This document shows positions 1 through 6,799 of a stretch of DNA of 7,641 nucleotides, piece after piece (the first letter of the stretch is position 1; each line of letters starts with the position of its first letter). The DNA comes from Candidatus Cloacimonadota bacterium (GTDB lineage Bacteria; Hydrothermota; E44-bin80). Position numbers and translations under genes: made by a program. Below the pieces are notes generated by a model. It was not told the DNA's origin and did no database searches. It saw nothing but the letters and a program-made list of their open reading frames with translations. The stretch lies in the NCBI GenBank assembly GCA_004375785.1, contig SOKM01000201.1:1-7641 (forward strand), read 5' to 3'.

Positions 1-466
1 CCCTTTCAGTGGTTGAATCGGAAATAATAGAGAAGGTATCCTTTTCCGAATAATACCCTTCTTTTGATACCGTCACATCATACTTACCTTCTTCTAATTC
101 AGTGGAGAATTCACCCGAATAAGAATCACTTGTAAGACTCTTTTCCTTTATCATTATCAGAGCACCAAGGGGTTTTTCAGTCTCAGCATCAACAATCTTA
201 CCCTTGAATGTTCCAATCTTCTCGATCATTCTCAGGGCATAGACCCTTTCAGTGGTTGAATCGGAAATAATAGAGAAGGTATCCTTTTCCGAATAATATC
301 CTTCTTTTGATATTGTTACATTATACTTCTTTTCTTCTAATTCAGTGGAGAATTTCCCCGATAGAGAGTCTGTTGAAATAGAAAGGTTGAGTGGAAGTAT
401 ATTTAACTGTGCGTAAAGTGGTTTCTTGGTTTCTTTATCTACAACTGAAACAGCCAGTGTCCCAAT
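1..466 (-). repeat. Tandem 81-codon (243-bp) repeat within the surface-protein gene, second copy cut by the window edge
   Basis: One unit covers 224-466 (residues 346-426) and the next covers 1-223 (residues 427-500, incomplete). Bases 1-110 align with 244-353 with 8 differences. The first 55 bases of the alignment are identical. Several of the differences fall in third codon positions; two others give conservative changes (Val/Ile, Asp/Asn). The half of the unit encoding the first strands (above about 354 and 111-223) has diverged much more. A third, older unit lies at about 467-715 and is similar only at protein level. The 243-bp period keeps the reading frame. Confidence 0.92.
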
Positions 467-1501
467 TTTAGGAATCGGTTCCAATCCAATCCTGAGCTTG
501 CGTGTTTCACCTCTTGCTACCTCAGTCTCTAAAGTATTCTGCTTGTACCCATCTGTTTTTGCTATAACTGTGTATTCTCCGGGAGGCAATTCATCAACTG
601 AGAAATTTCCTTCATTATTTGATTTTGCCGCCCTGTTTATATCCCCTTCAAGTAAAATATCTGCCATAACAGGTTCATCGCTTTTAGTATCATAAACAAA
701 TCCTTTGACTTTTCCTATCCCTATCTCTGGAACCTTTCTGATGCCTGAAAATGGTCCGACCCAGCTGAACATAAAATTGAACCTCTTATCAGGGAATCCT
801 TCCGTATTAAAATCAAGACCTGTAGTAACACGAACGCCCCAGAGTTTAACCTTTACACCGGGTGTGATTGTTAATGCAGAAGTATTCTCAATATCGTTTA
901 TTCCAGTTTCAAGGAAGACATCAAGATATTTTAGCGGATAGACAATTGCACCAGAGAGGGGGATTCTACTACCTTCGCCTTCTATTAAATAACCACTATT
1001 CAAATGAAATCTCAAAGGCAAAATTGTTTTTGTAGCGCCAAGGTCTATGGTTGATGTAAGATAACCACCGTAAGTTTTCTCACCTTCCTTCCCACCGATA
1101 GGAAATTCGAATTTTCCTATCGGTGAGATTTTTAGGAAGGGCGTTTTCAAGAGAATAAATTTTAGTTTGAAATCATTTGTAAGTTCATCTGTTTCTATGA
1201 ATCCGTGCCATCTGATTGAATAACCTTCAATTAAATATGAGAATTCTAATCTTTGAGCAAAGAACAAAGGATTTGTCATTGTGATATTAAAGCCGTAACT
1301 CAGTTCTTTCCTTTCGGGGTCTTCGGCTCTGGCATATCCCTGATAGAATCCAAAAAACATTGAAGGCTTTCCAGCAGTAAAAATCTCAGGGTCAGCAGCA
1401 AAAACCCTTAAGACACCTTTGCTTCCGTAAATAGTAGGTGATGAGTAGACAGACGAAACTATTGAGAAAAGAATGACGATAAATAGACCCACTTTTTTCA
1501 T
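1..1501 (-). CDS. Outer-membrane-type protein with tandem carboxypeptidase-regulatory-like (PEGA-like) domains, C-terminus off the window
   Basis: Five hundred residues are visible with no stop, and the gene runs off the left edge. The ATG at 1501 follows GGAGG (1506-1510) at 4 bases. Residues 1-20 form a signal peptide (MKK, then a hydrophobic stretch, ending SVYS). Residues 21-260 are rich in alternating aromatic and hydrophobic residues, like beta strands of an outer-membrane barrel. From about residue 263 there are three beta-sandwich repeats of the carboxypeptidase-regulatory/PEGA kind: 263-345, 346-426 and 427 onward. Each starts near IGxxxxxVxDxxTxxP and has a GxFSxELxxGxYxVxxxxxGY core. 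The second and third repeats are almost identical. Such proteins often end in a peptidoglycan-binding OmpA domain, but that part is not visible. The likely place is the outer membrane or cell surface; the exact function is unknown. It has its own promoter at 1554-1582. A 33-bp palindrome lies inside codons 126-137. Confidence 0.85.
   Translation of the reverse strand, partial: MKKVGLFIVILFSIVSSVYSSPTIYGSKGVLRVFAADPEIFTAGKPSMFFGFYQGYARAEDPERKELSYGFNITMTNPLFFAQRLEFSYLIEGYSIRWHGFIETDELTNDFKLKFILLKTPFLKISPIGKFEFPIGGKEGEKTYGGYLTSTIDLGATKTILPLRFHLNSGYLIEGEGSRIPLSGAIVYPLKYLDVFLETGINDIENTSALTITPGVKVKLWGVRVTTGLDFNTEGFPDKRFNFMFSWVGPFSGIRKVPEIGIGKVKGFVYDTKSDEPVMADILLEGDINRAAKSNNEGNFSVDELPPGEYTVIAKTDGYKQNTLETEVARGETRKLRIGLEPIPKIGTLAVSVVDKETKKPLYAQLNILPLNLSISTDSLSGKFSTELEEKKYNVTISKEGYYSEKDTFSIISDSTTERVYALRMIEKIGTFKGKIVDAETEKPLGALIMIKEKSLTSDSYSGEFSTELEEGKYDVTVSKEGYYSEKDTFSIISDSTTER
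1093..1125. repeat. Near-perfect 33-bp palindrome inside the surface-protein coding region
   Basis: The arm CACCGATAGGAAA (1093-1105) is the exact reverse complement of 1113-1125. The seven bases between them contain TTCGAA, itself a palindrome, so the whole 33 bases are self-complementary apart from one extra T. Short outer arms CCTTCC (1084-1089) and GGAAGG (1135-1140) extend the symmetry across an unpaired gap. It is read through in frame as SPIGKFEFPIG, with both arms encoding Pro-Ile-Gly. No T-run follows it, so it is not a normal intrinsic terminator. Confidence 0.85.
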
Positions 1502-1553
1502 TTTACCTCCTTTGATTCCTTCTTTGACTTTGCCCAGGTCACAGATTTTTGAA

Positions 1554-1582
1554 AATATACACTTTAAATATGGATTTGTCAA
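1554..1582 (-). promoter_or_regulatory. Sigma-70-type promoter of the surface-protein gene
   Basis: On the minus strand a perfect -35 box TTGACA (1577-1582) is followed by a 17-base spacer and the -10 box TATATT (1554-1559, five of six consensus bases). The predicted transcript start near 1547 leaves a leader of about 46 bases before the ATG at 1501, with a strong GGAGG site. A T-rich stretch lies just upstream of the -35 box. The promoter lies in the 100-base gap after fhs, so the surface-protein gene is probably its own transcription unit. Confidence 0.75.
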
Positions 1583-1601
1583 GAAAAAAAAGAGTTTGTT
1601 A

Positions 1602-3269
1602 TTAAAAAAGTCCTGTTATATTTCCTTCTTCATCTATGTCAACATATTCTGCTACAGGAACCTTTGGCAGACCGGGCATCAGGAGTATATCACCTGTTAT
1701 AGCAACAAGAAAACCAGCACCAGAAGATATTTTTATTTTTTTAACTGTTACAAGGAAGTCTTTCGGTCTTCCCAGGAGTTTAGGATTATCAGAGAGGGAT
1801 TTCTGGGTTTTTGCTATGCAGACAGGAAGTTGTTCCATCCCGAGTTTCTTTATTATCTTTAAGTCATATTTTGCTTTTTTTGTAAAGTCAACTGCTTTTG
1901 ACCCGTAAATTTCTTTACAGATCGTTTCTATCTTTTCTTCAACAGGTCTATTGAGTTGATAAAGAGGCTGAAATCTTCTATTATGCTTTGATGTTTTCAC
2001 CACTTTTTCAGCAAGTTCAGTGGTCCCCTCTCCGCCTTTATCGTATTCATCGGCAACAGCGCAAGGAGTTCCCTTTTCTTTCAAGAACTCTTTGATAACT
2101 ACAATTTCTTCATCCGTATCAATTGCAAATCTGTTTATTGCAACTACAGCAGGAACCTTGAATTTGCAAATGTTTTCAAGATGCTTTTCCAGATTTGAAA
2201 GACCTTTTTTAATCGCTTTGGGATCCGGTTCTTGAACTTCTTCAAGTTTTTTTCCACCATGCATTTTAAGCGCTCGAGTTGTTGCAACGAGAACAACAAC
2301 CTTTGGATTTAACTCTGACTTTCTTGCAACAATATCGAAAAACTTTTCTGCACCAAGGTCAAAACCAAATCCTGCTTCTGTAATAACAAATTTAGATAGT
2401 TTAAGAGCAAGCTCCATAGATTGCACAGAACAGGTTCCCTGTGCTATGTTTGCAAAAGGACCTCCATGAACAAATGCAGGAGTTCCTTCAGTTGTCTGGA
2501 CAAGATTTGGTTTGATGGCATCCTTCAAGAGTGCAGAGGCTGCACCACAAATCTTTAAATCCTTTAGATAAACAGGGTCGCGACTATATGTAAAACCGAG
2601 AAGGATGTTTGAAATTCTATGATTCAATTCGCTGAAGGTCTCTGAAAGGCAGAGAATTGCCATTATCTCTGAAGAAGCGGAAATGTGAAAGGATGTTTCC
2701 CGTGGAAACCCATTTTTCCTTCCACCAAGTCCAATAACTATATTTCTTAAAGACCTGTCGTTCATATCCATTACCCTTTCCCATTCAATTCTTCTTGGGT
2801 CCAGCTGTGGTTTTTTTCTTCTAAATATGTGGTTGTCTAATGTTGCTGAGATGAGATTGTGGGCAGAGGTAATTGCATGGATATCTCCTGTGAAATGGAG
2901 ATTTATATCCTCCATTGGAAGAACCTGGGCTCTACCACCCCCTGTTGCTCCTCCTTTCATTCCAAAAAGCGGACCAAGCGAAGGTTCTCTTAATGTTACA
3001 ATTGAAGAGTAACCGAGTCTGTTCAGTCCCAATGAAAGCCCAATCGCGACTGTTGTCTTTCCTTCTCCAGCAGGGGTTGGGGTTATTGCAGAGACAAGGA
3101 TTAATTTACCATCCTCTTCAGTTTTTAATCTTTCGAAAGCAGCAAGTTTTATTTTTGCTTTATAATTACCATATAATTCAATTTCTTCTTCTGTGAGCCC
3201 GATGCTTTCTGCGATTTTCTGGATTGGTTTTAATTTTGCTAATTTAGCAATGTTAACATCTCTCCCCAT
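1602..3269 (-). CDS. fhs: Formate-tetrahydrofolate ligase (10-formyl-THF synthetase)
   Basis: This cytoplasmic enzyme joins formate to tetrahydrofolate using ATP (EC 6.3.4.3), giving 10-formyl-THF for purine synthesis or for the methyl branch of the Wood-Ljungdahl pathway. The 555-residue length is normal for the family. Visible signatures are the P-loop TPAGEGKTT (65-73), EPSLGP (95-100), GGATGGG (106-112), HFTGDIHAI (125-133), HGGPFANIAQG (268-278), TEAGFGFDLGAEKFF (297-311), VVAINRF (375-381), PVCIAKTQKSLSD (482-494) and the C-terminal ITGDILLMPGLPKVP (524-538). The ATG at 3269 follows GGAGG (3274-3278) at 4 bases. One family signature, usually ANIAHG plus Cys/Asn, reads ANIAQGTCS here. 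The gene lies 107 bases after lolA, so it could be read from that operon or from a weak promoter of its own. No other folate-pathway gene is visible beside it. Confidence 0.97.
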   Translation of the reverse strand: MGRDVNIAKLAKLKPIQKIAESIGLTEEEIELYGNYKAKIKLAAFERLKTEEDGKLILVSAITPTPAGEGKTTVAIGLSLGLNRLGYSSIVTLREPSLGPLFGMKGGATGGGRAQVLPMEDINLHFTGDIHAITSAHNLISATLDNHIFRRKKPQLDPRRIEWERVMDMNDRSLRNIVIGLGGRKNGFPRETSFHISASSEIMAILCLSETFSELNHRISNILLGFTYSRDPVYLKDLKICGAASALLKDAIKPNLVQTTEGTPAFVHGGPFANIAQGTCSVQSMELALKLSKFVITEAGFGFDLGAEKFFDIVARKSELNPKVVVLVATTRALKMHGGKKLEEVQEPDPKAIKKGLSNLEKHLENICKFKVPAVVAINRFAIDTDEEIVVIKEFLKEKGTPCAVADEYDKGGEGTTELAEKVVKTSKHNRRFQPLYQLNRPVEEKIETICKEIYGSKAVDFTKKAKYDLKIIKKLGMEQLPVCIAKTQKSLSDNPKLLGRPKDFLVTVKKIKISSGAGFLVAITGDILLMPGLPKVPVAEYVDIDEEGNITGLF

Positions 3270-3291
3270 TTTCCCTCCTGGTATAATAAAA

Positions 3292-3297
3292 ATTATA
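3292..3297 (-). promoter_or_regulatory. Possible -10 box upstream of fhs
   Basis: A perfect TATAAT lies 22 bases upstream of the fhs ATG on the minus strand. The only good -35-like hexamer, TTGATA (3322-3327), is 24 bases further up, which is too far for a standard promoter. It may be a weak or factor-dependent promoter, or chance in AT-rich DNA. If it is not functional, fhs would depend on transcription from the lolA side; no terminator was seen in the gap. Confidence 0.3.
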
Positions 3298-3376
3298 TCT
3301 AATTACACAGGTTGGTTTTTTTATCAAGAAATCGAAAAAAATCAGGCTTTGTAAGGTGAATAATCAAAAATAGACT

Positions 3377-3994
3377 TTATTTTTCTATTATTTCTATGCC
3401 ATCAGGCGGGGTGAAGGTAAAATTTATTTTCTTATTACTGTTTACACTGATATTAGAAAAATTATATTCTGTTTTATTTCCTGCTTTATCCTTAAAGGTA
3501 AGAGAGGAAGGTAAAATTTTATCCTTTGAAAGCTTTAACTCTATACTTTTAAAAAAATCATCTTCTTTTTCACTTGATAATTTAAGAAAAATGAAATCAG
3601 TATCGTTGTAAAGGGTATCTACAATGAGATTCTCGAAGGGTTCAAGAATATAGCCTGGAATTCTTGAAAGACTATGCTCCCCTCCCGTTCTATATTTTAA
3701 ACAATATTGCTCCCCTGGTAAATAGAGCCATGCTATTTCACCATCGTAGAGAATAAGTTCTTTTTCGGGTGAGGTTATTTCCATCCTCAAGCTACAGGGT
3801 CTTGCAATGTCAATTGTACCTTTAAAGGATTGTGTTTCGCCAATAACAGGCACAATTTTCTCATTGAAGGTTGCACTAAATGTCATGATAGAGGAAAAAC
3901 TCTTTTCAATCCTTTCGCGTAATTCTTTCGTACTTTCTGAGAAAATGGTAATTCCAAAAGAAAGGGTGAAAATTATAAGAAACAGTTTTTTCAT
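3377..3994 (-). CDS. lolA: LolA-family outer-membrane lipoprotein carrier protein
   Basis: LolA proteins take lipoproteins from the LolCDE transporter and carry them across the periplasm to the outer membrane. This 205-residue protein has a typical length. Residues 1-19 are a signal peptide (MKKLFLIIF, ending IFS) with no lipobox cysteine, so the mature protein should be soluble and periplasmic. Family features follow: FKGTIDIARPCSLRMEI (57-73, the FxGxxxxxRPxxLR pattern), PEKELILYDGEIAWLYLPGEQ (76-96), and FTFTPPDGIEII (192-203) at the end, like the usual F-x-PPxGxxxI close. The ATG at 3994 overlaps the kinase stop by one base (TAATG). The upstream ribosome site is weak, which suggests translational coupling. 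No lolB or lolCDE is visible, so the lolA symbol rests on family resemblance; an outer-membrane lipoprotein-sorting paralogue is possible. Confidence 0.88.
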   Translation of the reverse strand: MKKLFLIIFTLSFGITIFSESTKELRERIEKSFSSIMTFSATFNEKIVPVIGETQSFKGTIDIARPCSLRMEITSPEKELILYDGEIAWLYLPGEQYCLKYRTGGEHSLSRIPGYILEPFENLIVDTLYNDTDFIFLKLSSEKEDDFFKSIELKLSKDKILPSSLTFKDKAGNKTEYNFSNISVNSNKKINFTFTPPDGIEIIEK

Positions 3995-5634
3995 TAAATT
4001 TCCATTGTGGGTAATTGAATAGTAACCGTTGTTCCTTTATCCACTTCACTTTCAATTGTGATATCGCCGCCATGCATATCTATGATATCCTTGACTATAG
4101 TGAGCCCCAGTCCAAAACCACTGATGGTGTGAATCTCTTTTTCTACCCTGTAGAATTTTCCAAAGAGGTAAGGAATTTCTGATTCAGGAATACCTAAGCC
4201 TGTATCCCTGATAACTATCTCAAAGTTCCAGCTTGAGTCTCTCAGCTTTAATCCCTCAGTTGAAATAATAACCGTGCCTTCAGGCTTATTAAATTTGATA
4301 GCATTGTCAATGAGATGAGAGAAAGCGTATTGGATTGCAAGTTTATCACCCGATATTTGAATGGATTCAGGTGGGAAATCAACTTCAATTGTAATATTCT
4401 TTTCCTTGCTTTTTTGCTTATAACTTTCTGCTACTTTTTTTACAAGTTCAAGTATTTGAAAGGTATCTTTTTTCAAACCTATATTCCATTTACTCACTTC
4501 ATCGAAATCTAAGAGTGCATTTAGAATATTTGTATATTTTTCCCCCTCTTCACGAATGATATTTAGAAAACTTTGAATAGTTGGAGGAAGATTGTTGGTT
4601 CTTTTGAGTTCCGTTTCCAGAATACTGAGACTTCCTAATATTGCAAAAAGAGGCGTTCTTAATTCATGGGCAACATTGGTTATGAACTCATCCTCCTTGG
4701 AGTAGACCATCTCCCATTCAGCAGGATTTGTAAAGTATAGAACCGCAAAATTTTTTCCGTCAAACTTAAATGGAGAAGCCCCAAAAGCAACTGTTATTTC
4801 ATGTCCATCTTTTCGTAAGAGATGAAGTGGACTTTGAAAATATTCTTTTTCGGGGAATTTTGACAGGATTTCATCAAGGAGAGGTATATCCCCTTTCTTG
4901 TCATTTGAAATAATAACCTCACGACATTTTTTCCCGATTGCTTCATCGTTCTGAAATCCGAGAGTCTTCAATGCAAAATTATTCACAAAGAGTATTCTCA
5001 AATCTTCATTGATGATAAAAAATCCTATTGGAATTGAATGAGCAACGATAGAAAAAGACAATTCTTCTTCTAACCTTTTTTCTTTTTTCTCCTCTTTCCT
5101 TTCTCTTTTTATTAGATTCAAATAGGAGAGATAAAATCCAAGAATATTTGAGATCTCAAAAAGCCTTTTTGCATTTGTCAAAATAAATGGATTGTTTGGT
5201 TTTTTTCTATTTATCTGGATAATACCATATGTATCTTCCTTGAAAAGAATAGGCGAAGCAACGATACTTTCTGGAGCTGGGTCGAAAATATTTTCGCTCG
5301 GGTCGAATCTTATATCCTTTTTTGCTACGGGAATAAATGTAGGTTTATTGCTCTGAAACAGCCAGCCCCCGAGTCCTTTTTTTTTAGAAATTTTTCTTCC
5401 CTCAACGAGAGATGTTGTTCCTGTGGTAACCTTACATATAAGATTATCATCATCCCTGAGAAAAATTGCACCTTCATCACCATCAAGTTCATCCACAAGC
5501 TCTTTCAACCAGTCAGCAAGTATTTTCTCATCCCACTCCACTTTCTGGAATAGTTTATTCAGGTAGTTAAGATGAGATGGTAAAGTTTTAATGGTGTCTT
5601 TAACTTCGGTTTTCTTTTTTCCGAATTGTCTCAA
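3994..5634 (-). CDS. Soluble GAF-PAS sensor histidine kinase
   Basis: This is a 546-residue two-component kinase without signal peptide or membrane segment, so it should sense a cytoplasmic cue. Domains in order: GAF at about 38-168 (with GLGGWLF at 87-93); a charged coiled coil at 174-193 rich in Lys, Arg and Glu; PAS with PAC end at about 195-303; HisKA at about 312-385 with phospho-acceptor His323 in the H box AHELRTP; and HATPase_c at about 425-543 with N box DNAIKFN (Asn444), G1 box DTGLGIP (from Asp477), F box FGKFYR and G2 box GFGLGL (from Gly506). All catalytic boxes look intact. The only sensible start is TTG at 5634: an in-frame stop lies at 5662-5664 and there is no ATG between. 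The ribosome site is weak. It follows the response regulator by 64 bases, most likely its partner, and overlaps lolA. The ligand of the GAF and PAS domains cannot be told. Confidence 0.93.
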   Translation of the reverse strand: MRQFGKKKTEVKDTIKTLPSHLNYLNKLFQKVEWDEKILADWLKELVDELDGDEGAIFLRDDDNLICKVTTGTTSLVEGRKISKKKGLGGWLFQSNKPTFIPVAKKDIRFDPSENIFDPAPESIVASPILFKEDTYGIIQINRKKPNNPFILTNAKRLFEISNILGFYLSYLNLIKRERKEEKKEKRLEEELSFSIVAHSIPIGFFIINEDLRILFVNNFALKTLGFQNDEAIGKKCREVIISNDKKGDIPLLDEILSKFPEKEYFQSPLHLLRKDGHEITVAFGASPFKFDGKNFAVLYFTNPAEWEMVYSKEDEFITNVAHELRTPLFAILGSLSILETELKRTNNLPPTIQSFLNIIREEGEKYTNILNALLDFDEVSKWNIGLKKDTFQILELVKKVAESYKQKSKEKNITIEVDFPPESIQISGDKLAIQYAFSHLIDNAIKFNKPEGTVIISTEGLKLRDSSWNFEIVIRDTGLGIPESEIPYLFGKFYRVEKEIHTISGFGLGLTIVKDIIDMHGGDITIESEVDKGTTVTIQLPTMEI

Positions 5635-5698
5635 TATCTTTTTTCTTTTATGGTTTGAAGATTAAGGAATGTAATGTAAGTCTATATATTATTAAGAT

Positions 5699-6367
5699 CT
5701 ATTCTAATGAAATTTCAGTTTCAGAGATATCCTGAGGGATGTTTTCCTCTATCTTGAATTTTCCTTCTTTCCAGGTAAGGACTAACTCAAGAGCTGCCTT
5801 ATCCTTGTTTACTGAAGTTTCTGCTTTTGCAATATTTCCGTTTTTTATATAAATTTTACCGACATCGTTGGCTGTTGTTGCAGTTATCGTTACTGTTTTC
5901 TTGTTTGATTTTATAACCTGAAGAATCCTCATAATTGGGAATTCGCTTATATTACCCTTTTCAGGTAACTCTTTTTCAACAAAACCTTTTTCTTTATACT
6001 GCTCAATACTTTTTGCTATCTTTTTTAAGAGGTCATTCAGGTTGAATGGTTTGACTATGTAATCGTCTCCCCCGAGGCTAAATCCTTTTAACTGGTCGTC
6101 CAATTTCCCTTTTGCAGTTAGAAAAAGGAACGGAATATCCTTCGTTTTCGGATTTTCCTTCGTCTTTTTGCATAATTCAAAACCATCCATCTTGGGCATC
6201 ATAATATCTGCAAGAATGAGATCTGGAGGATTATTTGATATTATTTCGAGTGCTTCTTTCCCGTCATATGCTTTCAGAACCTCGTAGTTCTCCATTTCAA
6301 GGCTGAAACTGAGAATATCGACAAGGTAGGCATTATCATCTACTACAAGTATTTTTGATTTAGCCAT
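5699..6367 (-). CDS. Response regulator, REC-PATAN (DUF4388) type
   Basis: This 222-residue protein has a receiver domain (about 4-122) with the acidic pair Asp10-Asp11, phospho-acceptor Asp54 (LILADIMMPKMDG), Thr84 and Lys106 (VKPF), so it should accept phosphate from a histidine kinase. Residues about 137-208 match a PATAN/DUF4388 domain: FPIMRILQVI, then KTVTITA, GKIYIKNGNIAKAE and a final ALELVLTWKEGKFKIEE. PATAN domains are known in PatA-like and other regulators and are thought to act through protein contacts. No helix-turn-helix or enzyme output domain is visible. The ATG at 6367 follows AGGA (6374-6377) at 6 bases. A good promoter lies at 6418-6447. The histidine kinase gene follows 64 bases later on the same strand, making a likely cognate pair. 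Confidence 0.93.
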   Translation of the reverse strand: MAKSKILVVDDNAYLVDILSFSLEMENYEVLKAYDGKEALEIISNNPPDLILADIMMPKMDGFELCKKTKENPKTKDIPFLFLTAKGKLDDQLKGFSLGGDDYIVKPFNLNDLLKKIAKSIEQYKEKGFVEKELPEKGNISEFPIMRILQVIKSNKKTVTITATTANDVGKIYIKNGNIAKAETSVNKDKAALELVLTWKEGKFKIEENIPQDISETEISLE

Positions 6368-6417
6368 AAAAAATCCTATTTTTTAACATAAAATTAACTC
6401 TTAATAGCAACATTCTA

Positions 6418-6447
6418 CTTATAACAGAAAATGTAGAGTTTTGTCAA
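6418..6447 (-). promoter_or_regulatory. Sigma-70-type promoter of the response regulator-kinase-lolA operon
   Basis: The minus strand carries a perfect -35 TTGACA (6442-6447), an 18-base spacer and the -10 box TATAAG (6418-6423, five of six consensus bases). The predicted transcript start near 6411 gives a leader of about 44 bases before the ATG at 6367. The promoter sits in the 103-base gap after the DUF3467 gene, so the two-component genes can be transcribed independently of it. Confidence 0.75.
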
Positions 6448-6470
6448 GTTTTTTTTAAAAATTTTTGGTC

Positions 6471-6767
6471 TTACTCCGGTTTCTTAAAACCTATTTCCTT
6501 ACCAGGTTCAGCAACGTTCTTTATTTCGCCAAACCTCTCTTCAAATTTTTTTATATTGTTTTCGAGTGCCTTAAATAGCATTTTTGCATGTTGAGGGGTC
6601 ATTATTATTCTTGAATGCACTTTTGCTTTTTTCATGCCCGGAAGGATTCTCGCAAAATCTATAATAAATTCAGCAGGGGAATGGGTAATAAAGGCAAAAT
6701 TGGAATAGGTTCCTTCAACTTCAGCATCACCAATTTCTACATTAATCTGCTGTGCTGGTTTCTCCAT
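6471..6767 (-). CDS. DUF3467 family small protein
   Basis: This is a 98-residue cytoplasmic protein of unknown function. The sequence follows the DUF3467 pattern well: INVEIGDAEVEGTYSNFAFI (8-27), HSPAEFIIDFARILPG (29-44), then KAKVHSRIIMTPQHAKMLFKALENN (48 on) and a final IKKFEERFGEI. No signal peptide, membrane segment or enzyme motif is seen. The ATG at 6767 is chosen because AAAGGAG (6774-6780) sits 6 bases before it. A longer reading from an ATG at 6791 would add eight residues, but it has no ribosome site and lies almost at the predicted transcript start. The gene has its own near-consensus promoter (6800-6828). The next gene also has one, so this may be a single-gene unit. Family members occur in many bacteria; no job can be assigned from the neighbours. 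Confidence 0.9.
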   Translation of the reverse strand: MEKPAQQINVEIGDAEVEGTYSNFAFITHSPAEFIIDFARILPGMKKAKVHSRIIMTPQHAKMLFKALENNIKKFEERFGEIKNVAEPGKEIGFKKPE

Positions 6768-6773
6768 TGTTCT

Positions 6774-6780
6774 CTCCTTT
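6774..6780 (-). promoter_or_regulatory. Ribosome binding site deciding the DUF3467 start
   Basis: AAAGGAG on the minus strand, 6 bases before the ATG at 6767. It would lie inside the coding region if the upstream ATG at 6791 were used, which favours the shorter 98-residue protein. Confidence 0.85.
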
Positions 6781-6799
6781 CTTAATCTCATTGTATTAT

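Noticed and set aside
1..466. CRISPR-like array because of the repeated sequence at the left end
   Set aside because: The period is 243 bp, in frame within one coding sequence, with no short repeats and unique spacers.
426..941. Plus-strand open frames opposite the surface-protein gene
   Set aside because: They mirror the repeat-bearing minus-strand gene, lack ribosome sites and resemble no protein family I know.
1583..1601. T-run after fhs on the minus strand as an intrinsic terminator
   Set aside because: No G+C-rich hairpin precedes the T-run; it more likely is an AT-rich element upstream of the next promoter.
1473..3196. Several plus-strand open frames opposite fhs
   Set aside because: They are antisense shadows of a clearly conserved enzyme gene.
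3298..3376. T-run in the lolA-fhs gap as a terminator
   Set aside because: No stem could be drawn before the T-run on the minus strand.
5283..5296. 14-bp perfect palindrome CGAAAATATTTTCG in the kinase gene, flanked by GGGTCGAA twice
   Set aside because: It is short and AT-rich, and the flanking repeat reflects a repeated Phe-Asp-Pro in the GAF domain; it could be chance.
6768..6791. ATG at 6791 as the DUF3467 start
   Set aside because: It has no ribosome site and lies almost on the predicted transcript start, and the true-looking AAAGGAG would fall inside the coding region.
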